Source: Flavobacteriaceae bacterium (GTDB taxonomy: Bacteria; Bacteroidota; Bacteroidia; Flavobacteriales; Flavobacteriaceae). Taken from it: 64,000 nt of DNA. Positions 36,847 through 47,743 of the stretch are shown piece by piece; positions within the stretch are counted from its first letter, which is position 1; every line of letters starts with the position of its first letter. The stretch is from contig JAKMDI010000016.1 in NCBI GenBank assembly GCA_022428005.1, positions 30,025 through 94,024 on the forward strand, in the 5' to 3' direction. Below the pieces are notes generated by a model, which saw only the letters and a program-made list of their open reading frames with translations, did no database searches and was not told the DNA's origin. The translations under genes and the position numbers were made by a program.

Positions 36847-38625
36847 CTAAGGGTTAAGTTCGTGCCTGTTTAGAGGATAATGGGTTTCCAATTTCTTACT
36901 GTTAACTACTTTGGTGATTCCATACTTAAAACCCAAACGATGGGTGATAATTTCTAAAGTATCGTCGGCTTTCTCCTCGATGGGTTCCGAGTAGATATTC
37001 CATCCTTTATGAGGGGCTTTTTCATTGGAATATTTATACCCTATCCTAACGCCTGGTTGGCTGGCGTTGACGGTAATTTTACCACCTTCGAATGTAAGCT
37101 TTGGTACTTCAGACCATTGGGGTTTTCCATTGGGATAAAATTTTTGTATCAGCTCAATTTCATTGATAAACCCCTTGTCATCAATGGCTTTCATCCAGCG
37201 TTCACATTCTGTCCTGAGGTCTGTCAGCACCTCGGCATAGGCGGGATCATCGGCCAAATTATTCAGCTCGTGGGGGTCGGTTTCTGTGTCAAAAAGTTCC
37301 TCTGCAGGCTTGGATGTTCTGAACCAAAGGGCCTGATTTTCGTCTAACTCCCCAGCGTCTCGCATGCGCAGTAGTTCCTGCATAACTTCCATATTTTCTC
37401 TGTAGGCAATGGGAAGGTAGTAGGGTTTTTCAGGATAAAAGTTTTTTAGATATTTAAAACGTTTATTCCGAACCGCACGGATCAGATCTACCCTTTCGTC
37501 AAAGCGATCAGCTTGACCATGGATATAACTCCTCGGTGTGCCTACCTTATATTTTCCCTCGAAAGCTTGCCCTTCCATATAGGAGGGCGGTTGAATGCTC
37601 ACCATAGACAATAGGGTGGGGGGATAATCAACAAAACTGATCAACCGATCGTCCCTTTCTCCTGCCCTCAGTTTGTTGGGATACCTGATGATCAGTGGAA
37701 CCCTCAGTCCCGAGTCATACAACAATCTTTTTTGTCTGGGTAGGGGCCCACCGTGATCGGAATACCATACAATGATGGTTTCTTCCAAAAGACCATCTTC
37801 TTCCAATTGTTGTAAAAGGATTCCCATAAACCGATCCATTCTGACGATGTTTGAATAAAGTTTTCTCATCGCATTTTCTCCAATTTCGTTTTGGGGAAGG
37901 TAGGGAGGAACCTCAACTGCTAAATCTTCGGGCACTTGCAGCGGAATTGTGTCATTTTTATACGCCTGATAGTTTTTATATCCCAATTTTTCCCACTGAG
38001 ACTCGGCAGTTCTTGGGGGCGGGAATACATCGTGATCTTCTCTCTTATACTGCGTACTCCACATATTTGATTCGTGGGTAACATTCGCGTTAAAGATGGA
38101 AAAAAAGGGCATTTCTTTGTTTGGTCGGTTCCTCCAATGGGCATAACCACTGGATTCATCCCAGGCGAGTTCTGACTTAAAAAACTGGTAATCCTCTTTA
38201 CTGTTGTTGGTGGTGTAGTAACCATTTTCACGCATGATTTCACTAACCATTTTTACCTCTGGTGGAGGAACCACTTGGTAGTCAACCAGCCCTGCTGCTT
38301 TGGCGATGGCTTGTTGTTTTAGGGTACGCATATTGTGCGCCCCGAAAGAGTTTGGATACAAGCCTGTTGTGAGCGTAGCTCTACTGGGGGAGCAAACTCC
38401 AGCTACAGAAAAGTTGTGGGTATAGACCACACCCTCCTTTGCCAAGCGGTCGAGATTGGGGGTCGGTGCACGAGGGTCACCATAGGCATTGAGGAAGAAA
38501 GGACTGAGGTCTTCGGTGACCAACCAAAGTACGTTGAGCGGCTTGTCTTCCTCCTTTATTTCACAAGCAGTAAAAGAAAGTAGCCCCAGTAATAGTATAA
38601 ATAAGTGTTTTTTGGAAAGGATCAT
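36847..38625 (-). CDS. Sulfatase lipoprotein, Cys-type
   Basis: NVLWLVTEDLSPFFLNAYGD; VCSPSRATLTTGLYPNSFGAHNMR; WYSDHGGPLPRQK; lipobox LLSFTAC. Confidence 0.92.
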   Translation of the reverse strand: MILSKKHLFILLLGLLSFTACEIKEEDKPLNVLWLVTEDLSPFFLNAYGDPRAPTPNLDRLAKEGVVYTHNFSVAGVCSPSRATLTTGLYPNSFGAHNMRTLKQQAIAKAAGLVDYQVVPPPEVKMVSEIMRENGYYTTNNSKEDYQFFKSELAWDESSGYAHWRNRPNKEMPFFSIFNANVTHESNMWSTQYKREDHDVFPPPRTAESQWEKLGYKNYQAYKNDTIPLQVPEDLAVEVPPYLPQNEIGENAMRKLYSNIVRMDRFMGILLQQLEEDGLLEETIIVWYSDHGGPLPRQKRLLYDSGLRVPLIIRYPNKLRAGERDDRLISFVDYPPTLLSMVSIQPPSYMEGQAFEGKYKVGTPRSYIHGQADRFDERVDLIRAVRNKRFKYLKNFYPEKPYYLPIAYRENMEVMQELLRMRDAGELDENQALWFRTSKPAEELFDTETDPHELNNLADDPAYAEVLTDLRTECERWMKAIDDKGFINEIELIQKFYPNGKPQWSEVPKLTFEGGKITVNASQPGVRIGYKYSNEKAPHKGWNIYSEPIEEKADDTLEIITHRLGFKYGITKVVNSKKLETHYPLNRHELNP

Positions 38626-38857
38626 AGCACCAAAAGTTATTTAATGTTTAGTTTTTATTTTTTTAAAGAAAAGGATTTATTCTAAGAAATAGCGCAAAAA
38701 CTCAGCTGAATCATTTTTTCCAAGAGGGTATGCTATATTTTTAAAATGTATTTTAATTATTGCTCCCTTTTCAATTATAAATTGTGTTAACAGCATCTAA
38801 TTATAAAAAAAATACCATTTTCATTTTTGTATATTTATTTTGAAAAATAGGAAAATC

Positions 38858-40126
38858 ATGAGAATAAAAAGTGCATTACTCATTACAGCTCTAATTGTAT
38901 CCCACTCCCTTCTTGGGCAAAAAACCACCCCAACGATCAAAGAGGAGTCTGAAGTACCTCAATACGTGTTGCCCCAGTTACTTAAAACCAAAAAAGGGAA
39001 AAGCGTAAAAACAGTCCGGGACTGGGAGCGGTCAAGGCGTCCAGAAATTCATGATTATTTCGCCCACCAAGTCTATGGTGTGGTTCCTGCAGAACTCAAC
39101 TATCACAAAGCAGAACTGATGGACTACGAGCCCGCAGCACTGGGCGGAACTGCTGTTCGAAAACAAGTAAATTTACATTTTAAAAAAGGAGAAAAATCCA
39201 TCGTCGTTCCCGTGCTTATGTATTTACCCAGTGGGTCAACGAATGCTCCCGTTTTTTTGGCGTATAATTTTAAGGGGAATCACTCTTTGAGTGCGGACAC
39301 GACTATTTTAGTCGATGGTAAAAAAGTAAACCAACTCACTGGTGAGGCTTCCAAAAATTTTAATCCCAGTTCAAGGGGGGAAAGAACTTCTAGATGGGCG
39401 ATCGATAAAATGATCGATGCTGGCTACGGATTGGTAACGGTCAATTACAACACTGTAGACCCAGATAAGAATGATTTTTCTGATGGTGTACATGCCTTAT
39501 TTTATGCACCTGGCCAGAATTCACCAAAAAAGAATGAATGGGGTTCATTATCGGCATGGGCCTGGGGCATGTCTCGGGTAATGGATTTCTTAGAAACAGA
39601 ACCTTTGGTAGATCAAGATAAGGTGGTATTGATGGGGCACTCTCGTTTGGGAAAAACTGCCCTTTGGGCAGGTGCCAACGACCCGCGATTCAGTATTGTT
39701 ATTTCCAATAACTCAGGCTGCGGGGGGGCAGCCCTTTCTCGGCGGAGGTTTGGTGAAAAGGTATCCGATATTAACACCAACTACCCACATTGGTTTGCCA
39801 AGAACTTTCACAATTTTAATGAAAATGAATCCGCATTGGAGGTCGATCAACATATGCTGATTGCACTGATGGCACCTAGGCCCGTCTATGTGGCAAGTGC
39901 AAGTAAAGATCCATGGGCGGATCCCAGAGGTGAATTTTTAGCTGCGCAAGCTGCTACCCCGGTATATGAACTCTACAAAAAGAAAGGCATAGAAACAAAA
40001 GAAATGCCCGCGGTCAACACCCCCATTCACGAGTCAGTAGGCTACCATTTGAGAGCGGGAAAACACGATGTAACAGATTACGATTGGGAACAATATATAC
40101 TGTTTGCTGACCAGCACTTTAAGTAA
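38858..40126 (+). CDS. CE15-like glucuronoyl esterase (alpha/beta hydrolase)
   Basis: Catalytic GHSRLGKTALWAGANDPRFSIVISNNSGCGGAALSRR; MLIALMAPRPVYVASASKDPWADPRGEFLAA. Met 38858 preferred over the TTG at 38840. Confidence 0.82.
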   Translation: MRIKSALLITALIVSHSLLGQKTTPTIKEESEVPQYVLPQLLKTKKGKSVKTVRDWERSRRPEIHDYFAHQVYGVVPAELNYHKAELMDYEPAALGGTAVRKQVNLHFKKGEKSIVVPVLMYLPSGSTNAPVFLAYNFKGNHSLSADTTILVDGKKVNQLTGEASKNFNPSSRGERTSRWAIDKMIDAGYGLVTVNYNTVDPDKNDFSDGVHALFYAPGQNSPKKNEWGSLSAWAWGMSRVMDFLETEPLVDQDKVVLMGHSRLGKTALWAGANDPRFSIVISNNSGCGGAALSRRRFGEKVSDINTNYPHWFAKNFHNFNENESALEVDQHMLIALMAPRPVYVASASKDPWADPRGEFLAAQAATPVYELYKKKGIETKEMPAVNTPIHESVGYHLRAGKHDVTDYDWEQYILFADQHFK

Positions 40127-40127
40127 T

Positions 40128-41693
40128 TTAATCAATGGTGCTGCCCCACCAGTCGGCATTGGGCAGGTAGTTAGGATCGAGTTGATTTGCCCTTCTGGTT
40201 TCGACCCTAAGCTTCATTTTCTGTTTGTGCTTTTGGAGCCAATCATTTTCTTCCGCTTCGTTGTGTAAAGGGTCTCTTTCGGGAATTTTTGCATTGGTTT
40301 CGCGGAGCCATTCTAACAATTCAATTTTTAAGGTTTCCCCTACTGCTGGATTTTCATCAAACAAATCGGTGGTTTCACCCATGTCTTTTCCCAAGTGATA
40401 CAATTCACTTTTGTTATTTTCAAAATAGTGAATGAGCTTCCAATCTCCTTTTCTTATGATGGCACTGGGATCTCCACCTTGATTTCCATAGTGGGGGTAA
40501 TGCCAAAAAAGTGACCGTTCTTCCAGGGATTGATTTTGTAGCAGTGGCACCAAACTTTTCCCATCTACTTGTGCAGGGTTTTCTATTCCTGCCAGCTCCA
40601 GCAGGGTAGGAAAAAGGTCAGCACCTGTAACGGGGGTTGCTACTTGTTTATTAGCATTTGCAATTTGAGGTGCTTTGATAAAAAAGGGAATTCTTGTTCC
40701 TGCTTCCCACTGGTATCCCTTTCCGCCCCGCAGAGGTAGGTTGCTGGTGGCATAGTCATCTCCAGCAGAAACACCACCATTATCAGAAACAAATACCACT
40801 ACTGTATTTTCTTCAAGCCCCAAATTCTCTAATGTGTTCAGTACATGACCTACTGCCTCATCGGTTTGTTCCAACAGGCCGGCATAAACAGGGTTGTCTT
40901 GTTTAATTCGAATGGGCAGTCTTTTTTCCATGGCAAAACCTTCCTCGAGAAGACCTTGGCTTACAGCTTTTTTTTGGTATTTAAGCCACCGCTCCTGGCT
41001 TGTTTGAATAGGGGCATGCACTGCGTAAAAACTCAAATAAGCAAAAAAGGGTTCGTTGGGATTTTGTTCGATGAAATTTACGGTTTCTCGTGCCAATTTC
41101 ATTGAGAGAGTCATACCTTTTTCCTCTTCGTAGTCCTCTAAAAACGGATTGTTGAAAGGGGAAAAATACCCACCAGAATAGGGACCACCTCGAAAGTATC
41201 CTCCCTTGTTTATGTCAAATCCATGATCGGTGGGGAGTGATTTTTCTTCTTTGGATCCCAGGTGCCATTTGCCCGCAAAAAATGTTTTGTAATCATGGGC
41301 CTTGAATACCTCGGGTAAGGTGATCATTTCGAAGGGTAAGTGTTTTACATAATCACTGGGCAACAATTGGGTTTTTCGTCCCACCTTCCTCCAATCTGTT
41401 CCATATTTTGCCCCTATCCAGTCTGTGATTCCATGTACAGTGGGGTATACCCCTGTCAAAAGGCTTGCCCGCGAAGGACTGCAGACCGAGGCATTGGCAT
41501 GCCCCTGGGTAAAAATGGTACCTCCTTCAGCAATGCTGTCAATATTGGGAGTTTCATAAAATGTACTGCCCGTGCTGCTTAAATCTTTATAGCCCAAATC
41601 ATCCACTACTATGAAAAGAAAATTGGGCTTCGGTTGGGGAGATTCACAACTAATTACCAACAAAGTGGTAAGTAAAAAAACTATTTTATTCAT
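40128..41693 (-). CDS. Sulfatase lipoprotein, Cys-type
   Basis: NFLFIVVDDLGYKDLSSTGS; VCSPSRASLLTGVYP; FAGKWHLGSKE; VFVSDNGGVSAGD; lipobox LLVISC. Confidence 0.93.
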   Translation of the reverse strand: MNKIVFLLTTLLVISCESPQPKPNFLFIVVDDLGYKDLSSTGSTFYETPNIDSIAEGGTIFTQGHANASVCSPSRASLLTGVYPTVHGITDWIGAKYGTDWRKVGRKTQLLPSDYVKHLPFEMITLPEVFKAHDYKTFFAGKWHLGSKEEKSLPTDHGFDINKGGYFRGGPYSGGYFSPFNNPFLEDYEEEKGMTLSMKLARETVNFIEQNPNEPFFAYLSFYAVHAPIQTSQERWLKYQKKAVSQGLLEEGFAMEKRLPIRIKQDNPVYAGLLEQTDEAVGHVLNTLENLGLEENTVVVFVSDNGGVSAGDDYATSNLPLRGGKGYQWEAGTRIPFFIKAPQIANANKQVATPVTGADLFPTLLELAGIENPAQVDGKSLVPLLQNQSLEERSLFWHYPHYGNQGGDPSAIIRKGDWKLIHYFENNKSELYHLGKDMGETTDLFDENPAVGETLKIELLEWLRETNAKIPERDPLHNEAEENDWLQKHKQKMKLRVETRRANQLDPNYLPNADWWGSTID

Positions 41694-41697
41694 GAGT

Positions 41698-42558
41698 TTA
41701 TTTTTTAAAATTTCGGATGCTTTCCACGATTACAGTTCCCAAGATAAGTGTTCCTCCAAAAATGGTGCTCAGCGTCGGGTATTCTCCCAACACGATCATT
41801 CCGATAATGATACCATAAATAGGTTGGACACTACTGATAATACTGGCGGTACTCACTGTGAAATTTCTAAAACTATAAATAAATAAAGAGTGACCTGTTG
41901 CTGTGGTGACAAAAGCCAATATGAGCAGGGCAGGGAGTGATGCTTGCAAGCCTGACATGTCGGACAAATAAAAGAATGGCGATAGTAAAACCGTAACGAT
42001 GATCAGTTGGTATACCATCAAGATAGATCCCTCATATTCCGCAGCTTTTGATTTCATATAGATATTTCTGATGGAATAACAGAAAGCAGAAAAAACTCCA
42101 AACCCGATGGCTTTAAATTGATCGTTTTCAATATTGAATTCAGGGGCTAAAAAATAGATCCCCACCAGCACAGTGAGCCCCAGGAGAATATTTGATTTAT
42201 TGAATTTTGTTTTTAACATCAACGGTTCAAGAAATGTTGTTATCACGGGGTAGGTAAATACCGAAAGCATTCCAATGGCAACACTTGAAAGCTTTAGAGA
42301 GATGAAATAAGTGATCCAGTGCATACCCATGAGCACTCCACTGAGCAAGACCACCACACGGTCTTTCTTTTGAATCTTAAAAGTTAATTTTTTCCATTTA
42401 CAAAAAAGGAAAAGAAAAATACCTCCAAAAAAAGATCTTAAAAGAATGATCAGGGGAACTGGAAGATCAATATAACGGCCTAAGGTTCCCGAGGTGCTGA
42501 TCAATAAAACAGCAAAATTGAGCTGAATTAGATTTTTAAAATACTGTTGCTTTTGCAT
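41698..42558 (-). CDS. DMT-superfamily (EamA) transporter
   Basis: About 10 hydrophobic segments; FAVLLISTSGTLGRYIDLPVPLIILLRSFFGGIFLFLF; IISSVQPIYGIIIGMIVLGEYPTLSTIFGGTLILGTVI. Confidence 0.85.
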   Translation of the reverse strand: MQKQQYFKNLIQLNFAVLLISTSGTLGRYIDLPVPLIILLRSFFGGIFLFLFCKWKKLTFKIQKKDRVVVLLSGVLMGMHWITYFISLKLSSVAIGMLSVFTYPVITTFLEPLMLKTKFNKSNILLGLTVLVGIYFLAPEFNIENDQFKAIGFGVFSAFCYSIRNIYMKSKAAEYEGSILMVYQLIIVTVLLSPFFYLSDMSGLQASLPALLILAFVTTATGHSLFIYSFRNFTVSTASIISSVQPIYGIIIGMIVLGEYPTLSTIFGGTLILGTVIVESIRNFKK

Positions 42559-44027
42559 TAAGCCAATTTATAGAATTCCTCCCAGCCTTTTCTTGGAGGA
42601 TAACCTCTTAATAGCTCATTGGCAAACGCATTGTTGGTTATCGTTTTTGTTTTTCTATCGAATAAAATCGTTTGATTCATTTGTTGTGCAATGGTCCCCA
42701 AACAGAATACTTGACTCAGTGGTGCGGAGACTTCAAATGGAGAGAGCGTTTTTTCCAATCCCTTTGCAGCATTGATGAAATTCATAAAGTGATTGGTGTC
42801 ACTTTTGTGGTAGTCGGGCAGTTGTGATTGAACATCCTTTCCGTTTTCGGTAGGAATCACCGATAGGGTTCGGTGGTGAGACCCACCTTTAAAAACAAGA
42901 TCTTTACCATAAATGACCTTACCCGGTCTTAATTTTTTGGGCTGTACCATTCCCTTTTTGGTATTTGTTTGGGTATCGATCTCTATATCCCCATAATTTT
43001 CTGGCACCTGAGGCAGGTTGTCAACCCCGTCATGCCATGTTACCTTCACTTTTGGCATGGCCCCTCTTTTGGGAAAATGGAAAGCCAGTGTAGAGGACTG
43101 TGGGTAGAATAAGTCATTGTGACCCATTAAATTTTTAGGGGTTATTTTTTCTGGAAGCCCCAAGTTTAAAAACTGGTGAAACCCGTCCATAATATGGGCA
43201 CCCCAGTCTCCGAGCGCTCCATTCCCAAAAGCATACCAGCAACGCCATTGACCATCGATAAAGTCTTTGTGAAAATCGTGATTTGGATAACCCACATGCC
43301 AAGTGTCCCAATCCAAGGTCTTGGGGATTTCGCCTCCGGCGGGAAACTTTTTCATTTGGGTGTCCCAGCCATGCCAACGCCGTCTGCCATTCATGTGTGA
43401 GGTGATTTTTTCTACCCCGTTGATAAACCCTTTTTCAACCCATGTTTTAAACTGATAATAGTTGTCCTGACAGTGTCCCTGATTTCCCATTTGAGTAGCC
43501 ACATTGTACTTTTTGGCAGCACGGATTAATATTTCAGATTCCTGGAAAGTTCTGGTTAGGGGTTTCTCAACATACACGTGTTTTCCCAGTGACATGGCCA
43601 AAATGGTGATTGGGAAATGAGAAAAATCGGGAGTTGCGACGCTTACCGCATCAATTTTGTCTCCCATTTTGTCGAACATTACCCTAAAATCTCTAAAGCG
43701 TTTGGCTTCCTTGTGAATTCCCATGGTTTTAAGGGTTTTCTCGCCTCCCATATTCACATCACAGAGTGCCACCACATTGGCAGCTCCTGTGGCATAGAGA
43801 TCACGGACCACACTGGAGCCCCTGTTTCCAATCCCACAACATGCTAAATTGACTTTGTCATTGGGAGCTACTACTGCTTTTTTAATGACTTTCCCGGAAA
43901 CATCTCGAACTTCTTTTTTGGAAAAAAGCACATGACTGGGAATTACCATAATAGATCCGAGTGAAACCCCAGCCTTCTTAATAAATTGCCTTCTTTGGTC
44001 GTGACTTACTTTACTTTTTTTTGACAT
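42558..44027 (-). CDS. Gfo/Idh/MocA family oxidoreductase with RR (Tat-like) leader
   Basis: QRRQFIKKAGVSLGSIMVIPSHVLFSKK; VNLACCGIGNRGSSVVRDLYATGAANVVALCDVN; SLGKHVYVEKPLTRTFQE. Confidence 0.9.
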   Translation of the reverse strand: MSKKSKVSHDQRRQFIKKAGVSLGSIMVIPSHVLFSKKEVRDVSGKVIKKAVVAPNDKVNLACCGIGNRGSSVVRDLYATGAANVVALCDVNMGGEKTLKTMGIHKEAKRFRDFRVMFDKMGDKIDAVSVATPDFSHFPITILAMSLGKHVYVEKPLTRTFQESEILIRAAKKYNVATQMGNQGHCQDNYYQFKTWVEKGFINGVEKITSHMNGRRRWHGWDTQMKKFPAGGEIPKTLDWDTWHVGYPNHDFHKDFIDGQWRCWYAFGNGALGDWGAHIMDGFHQFLNLGLPEKITPKNLMGHNDLFYPQSSTLAFHFPKRGAMPKVKVTWHDGVDNLPQVPENYGDIEIDTQTNTKKGMVQPKKLRPGKVIYGKDLVFKGGSHHRTLSVIPTENGKDVQSQLPDYHKSDTNHFMNFINAAKGLEKTLSPFEVSAPLSQVFCLGTIAQQMNQTILFDRKTKTITNNAFANELLRGYPPRKGWEEFYKLA

Positions 44028-44167
44028 GATTTTTTTTTATTACCTCACAGAAGTGGGAGATGAGGGTGTTATATTTATCCTAAAATTAATTTTTTTAAAC
44101 TTCTAAAAAAAATTGAATTAAACCATAATCATAAATAACAGTCTATAAAATATCAATCTTTTAAGCT

Positions 44168-44995
44168 ATGAAAAATTACCTCTACTCTATTATGATGCTT
44201 TTGATTTCCATCAGTATAACGGCTCAGGATTTCCAGGGCAAAGCATTTTATACTTCTAAGACCACCATTGATCCCAATTTTGGAGAAAATCTACCGCCAG
44301 ATAGGAAAAAAAGGATCATGGAGCGTTTAAAAGCGAATATGGAGAAAAATTACGAGTTGGTTTTTGACAATGCTACTTCTCTATTTTACGAACAAAAACA
44401 GTTAGATGTATCCGGGGGAAATGGCCGTTTTAATTTTATGTCTTTTATGTCCCCGATACAGGGAACTCTTCACAAACAATTTGCTTCCAATACATTTACT
44501 AACAGGGTAGAGCTTTTCGGGAAATTCTTCCTCATAAAAGATACATTACTTGACCGGAAATGGGTCTTGACGGGAGAATCAAAGACCATTGGAAAATACA
44601 CAGCCTATAAAGCCACCATAACCAGAGAAGTACCCCAAGAGGTTTTTCAATTTGGGAGGCAAAGTAATCGTGAAGCAAATGATCCGCCAAAAATGAGAAC
44701 TGTCAATATTACCGCTTGGTTTACCCCACAAATCCCAGTTTCAACAGGTCCAGAAAAACACGGAGGACTACCCGGGTTAATCCTTGAAGTGAGCAGCGAC
44801 AGAACCACGATGCTTTGTACCAAGGTGGTGATAAATCCAAAAGAGAAGATCAAAATTAAAGAGCCCAAAAAGGGAACCGTCGTAGGTCTGGCGGAATACG
44901 AAAAAATCCGAACAGAGAAGATTACTGAAATGCGTGAAATGTATGGAAGAAACAGAGGTCAAGGTGGTGGTCGAGGAGGTTTTAGATCCCGTTAA
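44168..44995 (+). CDS. GLPGLI family protein
   Basis: Signal peptide; PEKHGGLPGLILEVSSDRTTMLCTKV; directly followed by an outer-membrane beta-barrel protein. Confidence 0.88.
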   Translation: MKNYLYSIMMLLISISITAQDFQGKAFYTSKTTIDPNFGENLPPDRKKRIMERLKANMEKNYELVFDNATSLFYEQKQLDVSGGNGRFNFMSFMSPIQGTLHKQFASNTFTNRVELFGKFFLIKDTLLDRKWVLTGESKTIGKYTAYKATITREVPQEVFQFGRQSNREANDPPKMRTVNITAWFTPQIPVSTGPEKHGGLPGLILEVSSDRTTMLCTKVVINPKEKIKIKEPKKGTVVGLAEYEKIRTEKITEMREMYGRNRGQGGGRGGFRSR

Positions 44996-45016
44996 TCAAA
45001 TACATATTCATAAAAA

Positions 45017-47737
45017 ATGAAACAAGTCTATACCCTACTGTTTTTATTGTCTTTTAGTGCTTTCTGCTTGGGCCAGAACATTGATTTGGAAGGAACCATA
45101 ACAGACGCTGGCGGAGTTCCCATCATGGGTGCAAATATAGTTGCGGTAGAAAAGGAAACAAAAATCTTAGATGGCTTTGGGATTTCCAATGAGGTAGGTT
45201 ATTACAGGCTTACGTTAAAAAAGCAAACCGATTATGAAGTAAAAATTTCATTTATTGGATTAAAAGAGGTCTCTTTTGTATTTAATGAATCCGATAATGT
45301 TAAGAAAAACTTTGTTTTGGAGGAACAAGCGGAGTCATTGGATGAAGTTGAATTGGTATATGAGATGCCCGTTACCATAAAAGGCGATACCATTATTTAC
45401 AATGCAGACTCTTTTAATACGGGTACCGAACGAAAGTTGGAGGACGTACTTAAAAATATGCCCGGAATTGAGGTTAATGATGAGGGTATAATTGAAGTAG
45501 AGGGCAAAGAGGTCACGAAAATAACCGTAGAAGGAAAAGATTTTTTTGATGGTGACTCCAAGCTGGCGACACAGAACCTACCCGCCAATGCCGTTGGAAA
45601 AGTAGAAGTACTCAGAAACTTCTCCGAAGTCAATCAATTGAGGAGTGTCACCAACAATGAGGACAATGTTGCGATCAATATTAGTCTTAAAAGTGGTAAG
45701 GATAAATTTTGGTTTGGAGAACTGGGCGGTGGTTTAGGAAAAGACGATAGATTTATTGCAGCCCCTAAGATTTTTTACTATTCCAAAGACATGAGTATGA
45801 ACTGGTTGTACAACAGTAATAATATTGGTGACCCTCCGCTTTCAAGGAGGGACTTTTATCGGTTTGGTGGGGGGTTTAATAATTTAAATGCCCGAACAGG
45901 AACCTCAATAAACATCAGTTCGGACGATGCTGGAATCACCAATTTACAGAACAACAGAGCAAAATCTATCGACGCTCGATTTGGAGCCTATAATTTTAGC
46001 TATGCTCCATCCACCGCATTAGAATTTAGTGGTTTTGCTATTTTTTCCAAAGTAGATAACCAATTAGAAGAAAACAATACCAGGCGTTATACCGTTTCTA
46101 ATGCCTTGGAGGAAACTTCGGAAAACACTTTTCAAGAAAACGAACAACAGCTGTATAAATTCACTACCGAATTTAATCCTAACGAAAATTTACAATCGGA
46201 ATACAATGTACTGTTGAAAACGTCCAATCAAAATGAACGCTCTGACCTGACAACCATTTCGGGGAGACAAGGACAGCGCGTCCCAGAGGAAATCAGACAA
46301 TTAAGAGACCAAACTCCTTTTTCTGTCAATCAAGAATTAAGGATGTATTACACCCATAATGTGGACCATATTTTTTCTTTAGAGTTACAACATTTGTATC
46401 AAAAAGAAGACCCGTTTTACAGGGCCATCAAACAGTTTCAACCTTTTGGAGGTTTGCTGAGTCTCAATACGGATCAAGAAAATTTCAACATCAACCAAGA
46501 CCGACAAGCAAAAACGGGTAAAATTGAGGGTAAATTAGATTACTATTACCTACTTTCTCCCAAAGCCAACCTGAATTTCACTTTTGGAGTTACCGATGTG
46601 AGTCAGGATTTTAATTCATCAATTTTTCAGATTATGGACAGTGGCAACCGAGAGGTATTTTCAGAAAACTTTTTGAACAATGATGTTTCCTTCCGTTTCT
46701 TGGATGCCTATGCAGCATTCCACTACCGATTTGTTTCCGGGATTTTTACTCTCGACCCCGGTTTTACCCTGCACAGCTACAAAACAGTGACACGACAATT
46801 GGGGAGCGAGGAAGACAATTCTTTTTCATTCTTTCGACCTGATTTTAGGATTTTATTAAAATTCAAAGATTCGGAAACTTTAAGGCTCGTCTATCGATCG
46901 ACTAGAGAATTTACAGATATAAATAACCTGGCAGAAGGATATATATTCAGGAATTACAATTCTTTTTTTCAGGGGAATCCCAATTTGGAAGCAGCCTTTT
47001 TTAACAGAATCAACCTCAACTATCAAAGCATCAATATTTTTAATTTCACCAATATATTTGCTAACCTAAGCTATTCTGTAAGAGACAACGCGATCCAGAA
47101 TACCACACAGGTTGAAGGAATCAATAGTATTAGAACGGCGACAAATTCCAATTTTCCACGCGAAACATACACAGCATCTGGACGAATTGATAAACGCTCA
47201 AAAAATTTAAAAGGCGGATTGAGTATCAATTATAACTTCAGTGATTTTAATAATGTGATAAATGATAATCCTACTGCATCAAGTAATTTTACACAACGCT
47301 ACAGTGCCAATATTGCCACCAATTTCAGGACAAAACCCAATATAGAAATTGGTTATACCTACAGTATTAGAGATTACAAAACAGGAGGTGTTGAGAGTAA
47401 ATTTTTCACAGATGCTCCTTATGTAAGATTGGATGCTTATTTTCTCAATGGTTTTGTGTTCAATGCCAAATACACCTATAACTTCTATCGAAATCAAGAG
47501 CAAACATTAAATGAATATCGTTTTTTAGAAGCAGATTTGTCCTACAAACCCAGTGGTTCCAAATGGGAATTTGGCCTGCGTGCCACCAATATACTTAACG
47601 ATACGGAGATCAATAGAGACAGTTTTAACCAGTTTTCTTTCACCACCAACTCCTATGTGATTCAGCCGAGGTACTTGCTTTTTGAGGTGACCTATGACCT
47701 AACCGCTATTGGCGGGAAGGATAAAGAAAAAAAATAA
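45017..47737 (+). CDS. TonB-dependent-receptor-like outer membrane beta-barrel protein with carboxypeptidase-regulatory-like domain
   Basis: NIDLEGTITDAGGVPIMGANIVAVEKETKILDGFGISNEVGYYRL; NMPGIEVNDEGIIEVEGKEVTKITVEGKDFFDGDSKLATQNLPANAVGKVEVL. Confidence 0.88.
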   Translation: MKQVYTLLFLLSFSAFCLGQNIDLEGTITDAGGVPIMGANIVAVEKETKILDGFGISNEVGYYRLTLKKQTDYEVKISFIGLKEVSFVFNESDNVKKNFVLEEQAESLDEVELVYEMPVTIKGDTIIYNADSFNTGTERKLEDVLKNMPGIEVNDEGIIEVEGKEVTKITVEGKDFFDGDSKLATQNLPANAVGKVEVLRNFSEVNQLRSVTNNEDNVAINISLKSGKDKFWFGELGGGLGKDDRFIAAPKIFYYSKDMSMNWLYNSNNIGDPPLSRRDFYRFGGGFNNLNARTGTSINISSDDAGITNLQNNRAKSIDARFGAYNFSYAPSTALEFSGFAIFSKVDNQLEENNTRRYTVSNALEETSENTFQENEQQLYKFTTEFNPNENLQSEYNVLLKTSNQNERSDLTTISGRQGQRVPEEIRQLRDQTPFSVNQELRMYYTHNVDHIFSLELQHLYQKEDPFYRAIKQFQPFGGLLSLNTDQENFNINQDRQAKTGKIEGKLDYYYLLSPKANLNFTFGVTDVSQDFNSSIFQIMDSGNREVFSENFLNNDVSFRFLDAYAAFHYRFVSGIFTLDPGFTLHSYKTVTRQLGSEEDNSFSFFRPDFRILLKFKDSETLRLVYRSTREFTDINNLAEGYIFRNYNSFFQGNPNLEAAFFNRINLNYQSINIFNFTNIFANLSYSVRDNAIQNTTQVEGINSIRTATNSNFPRETYTASGRIDKRSKNLKGGLSINYNFSDFNNVINDNPTASSNFTQRYSANIATNFRTKPNIEIGYTYSIRDYKTGGVESKFFTDAPYVRLDAYFLNGFVFNAKYTYNFYRNQEQTLNEYRFLEADLSYKPSGSKWEFGLRATNILNDTEINRDSFNQFSFTTNSYVIQPRYLLFEVTYDLTAIGGKDKEKK

Positions 47738-47743
47738 ATGAAA

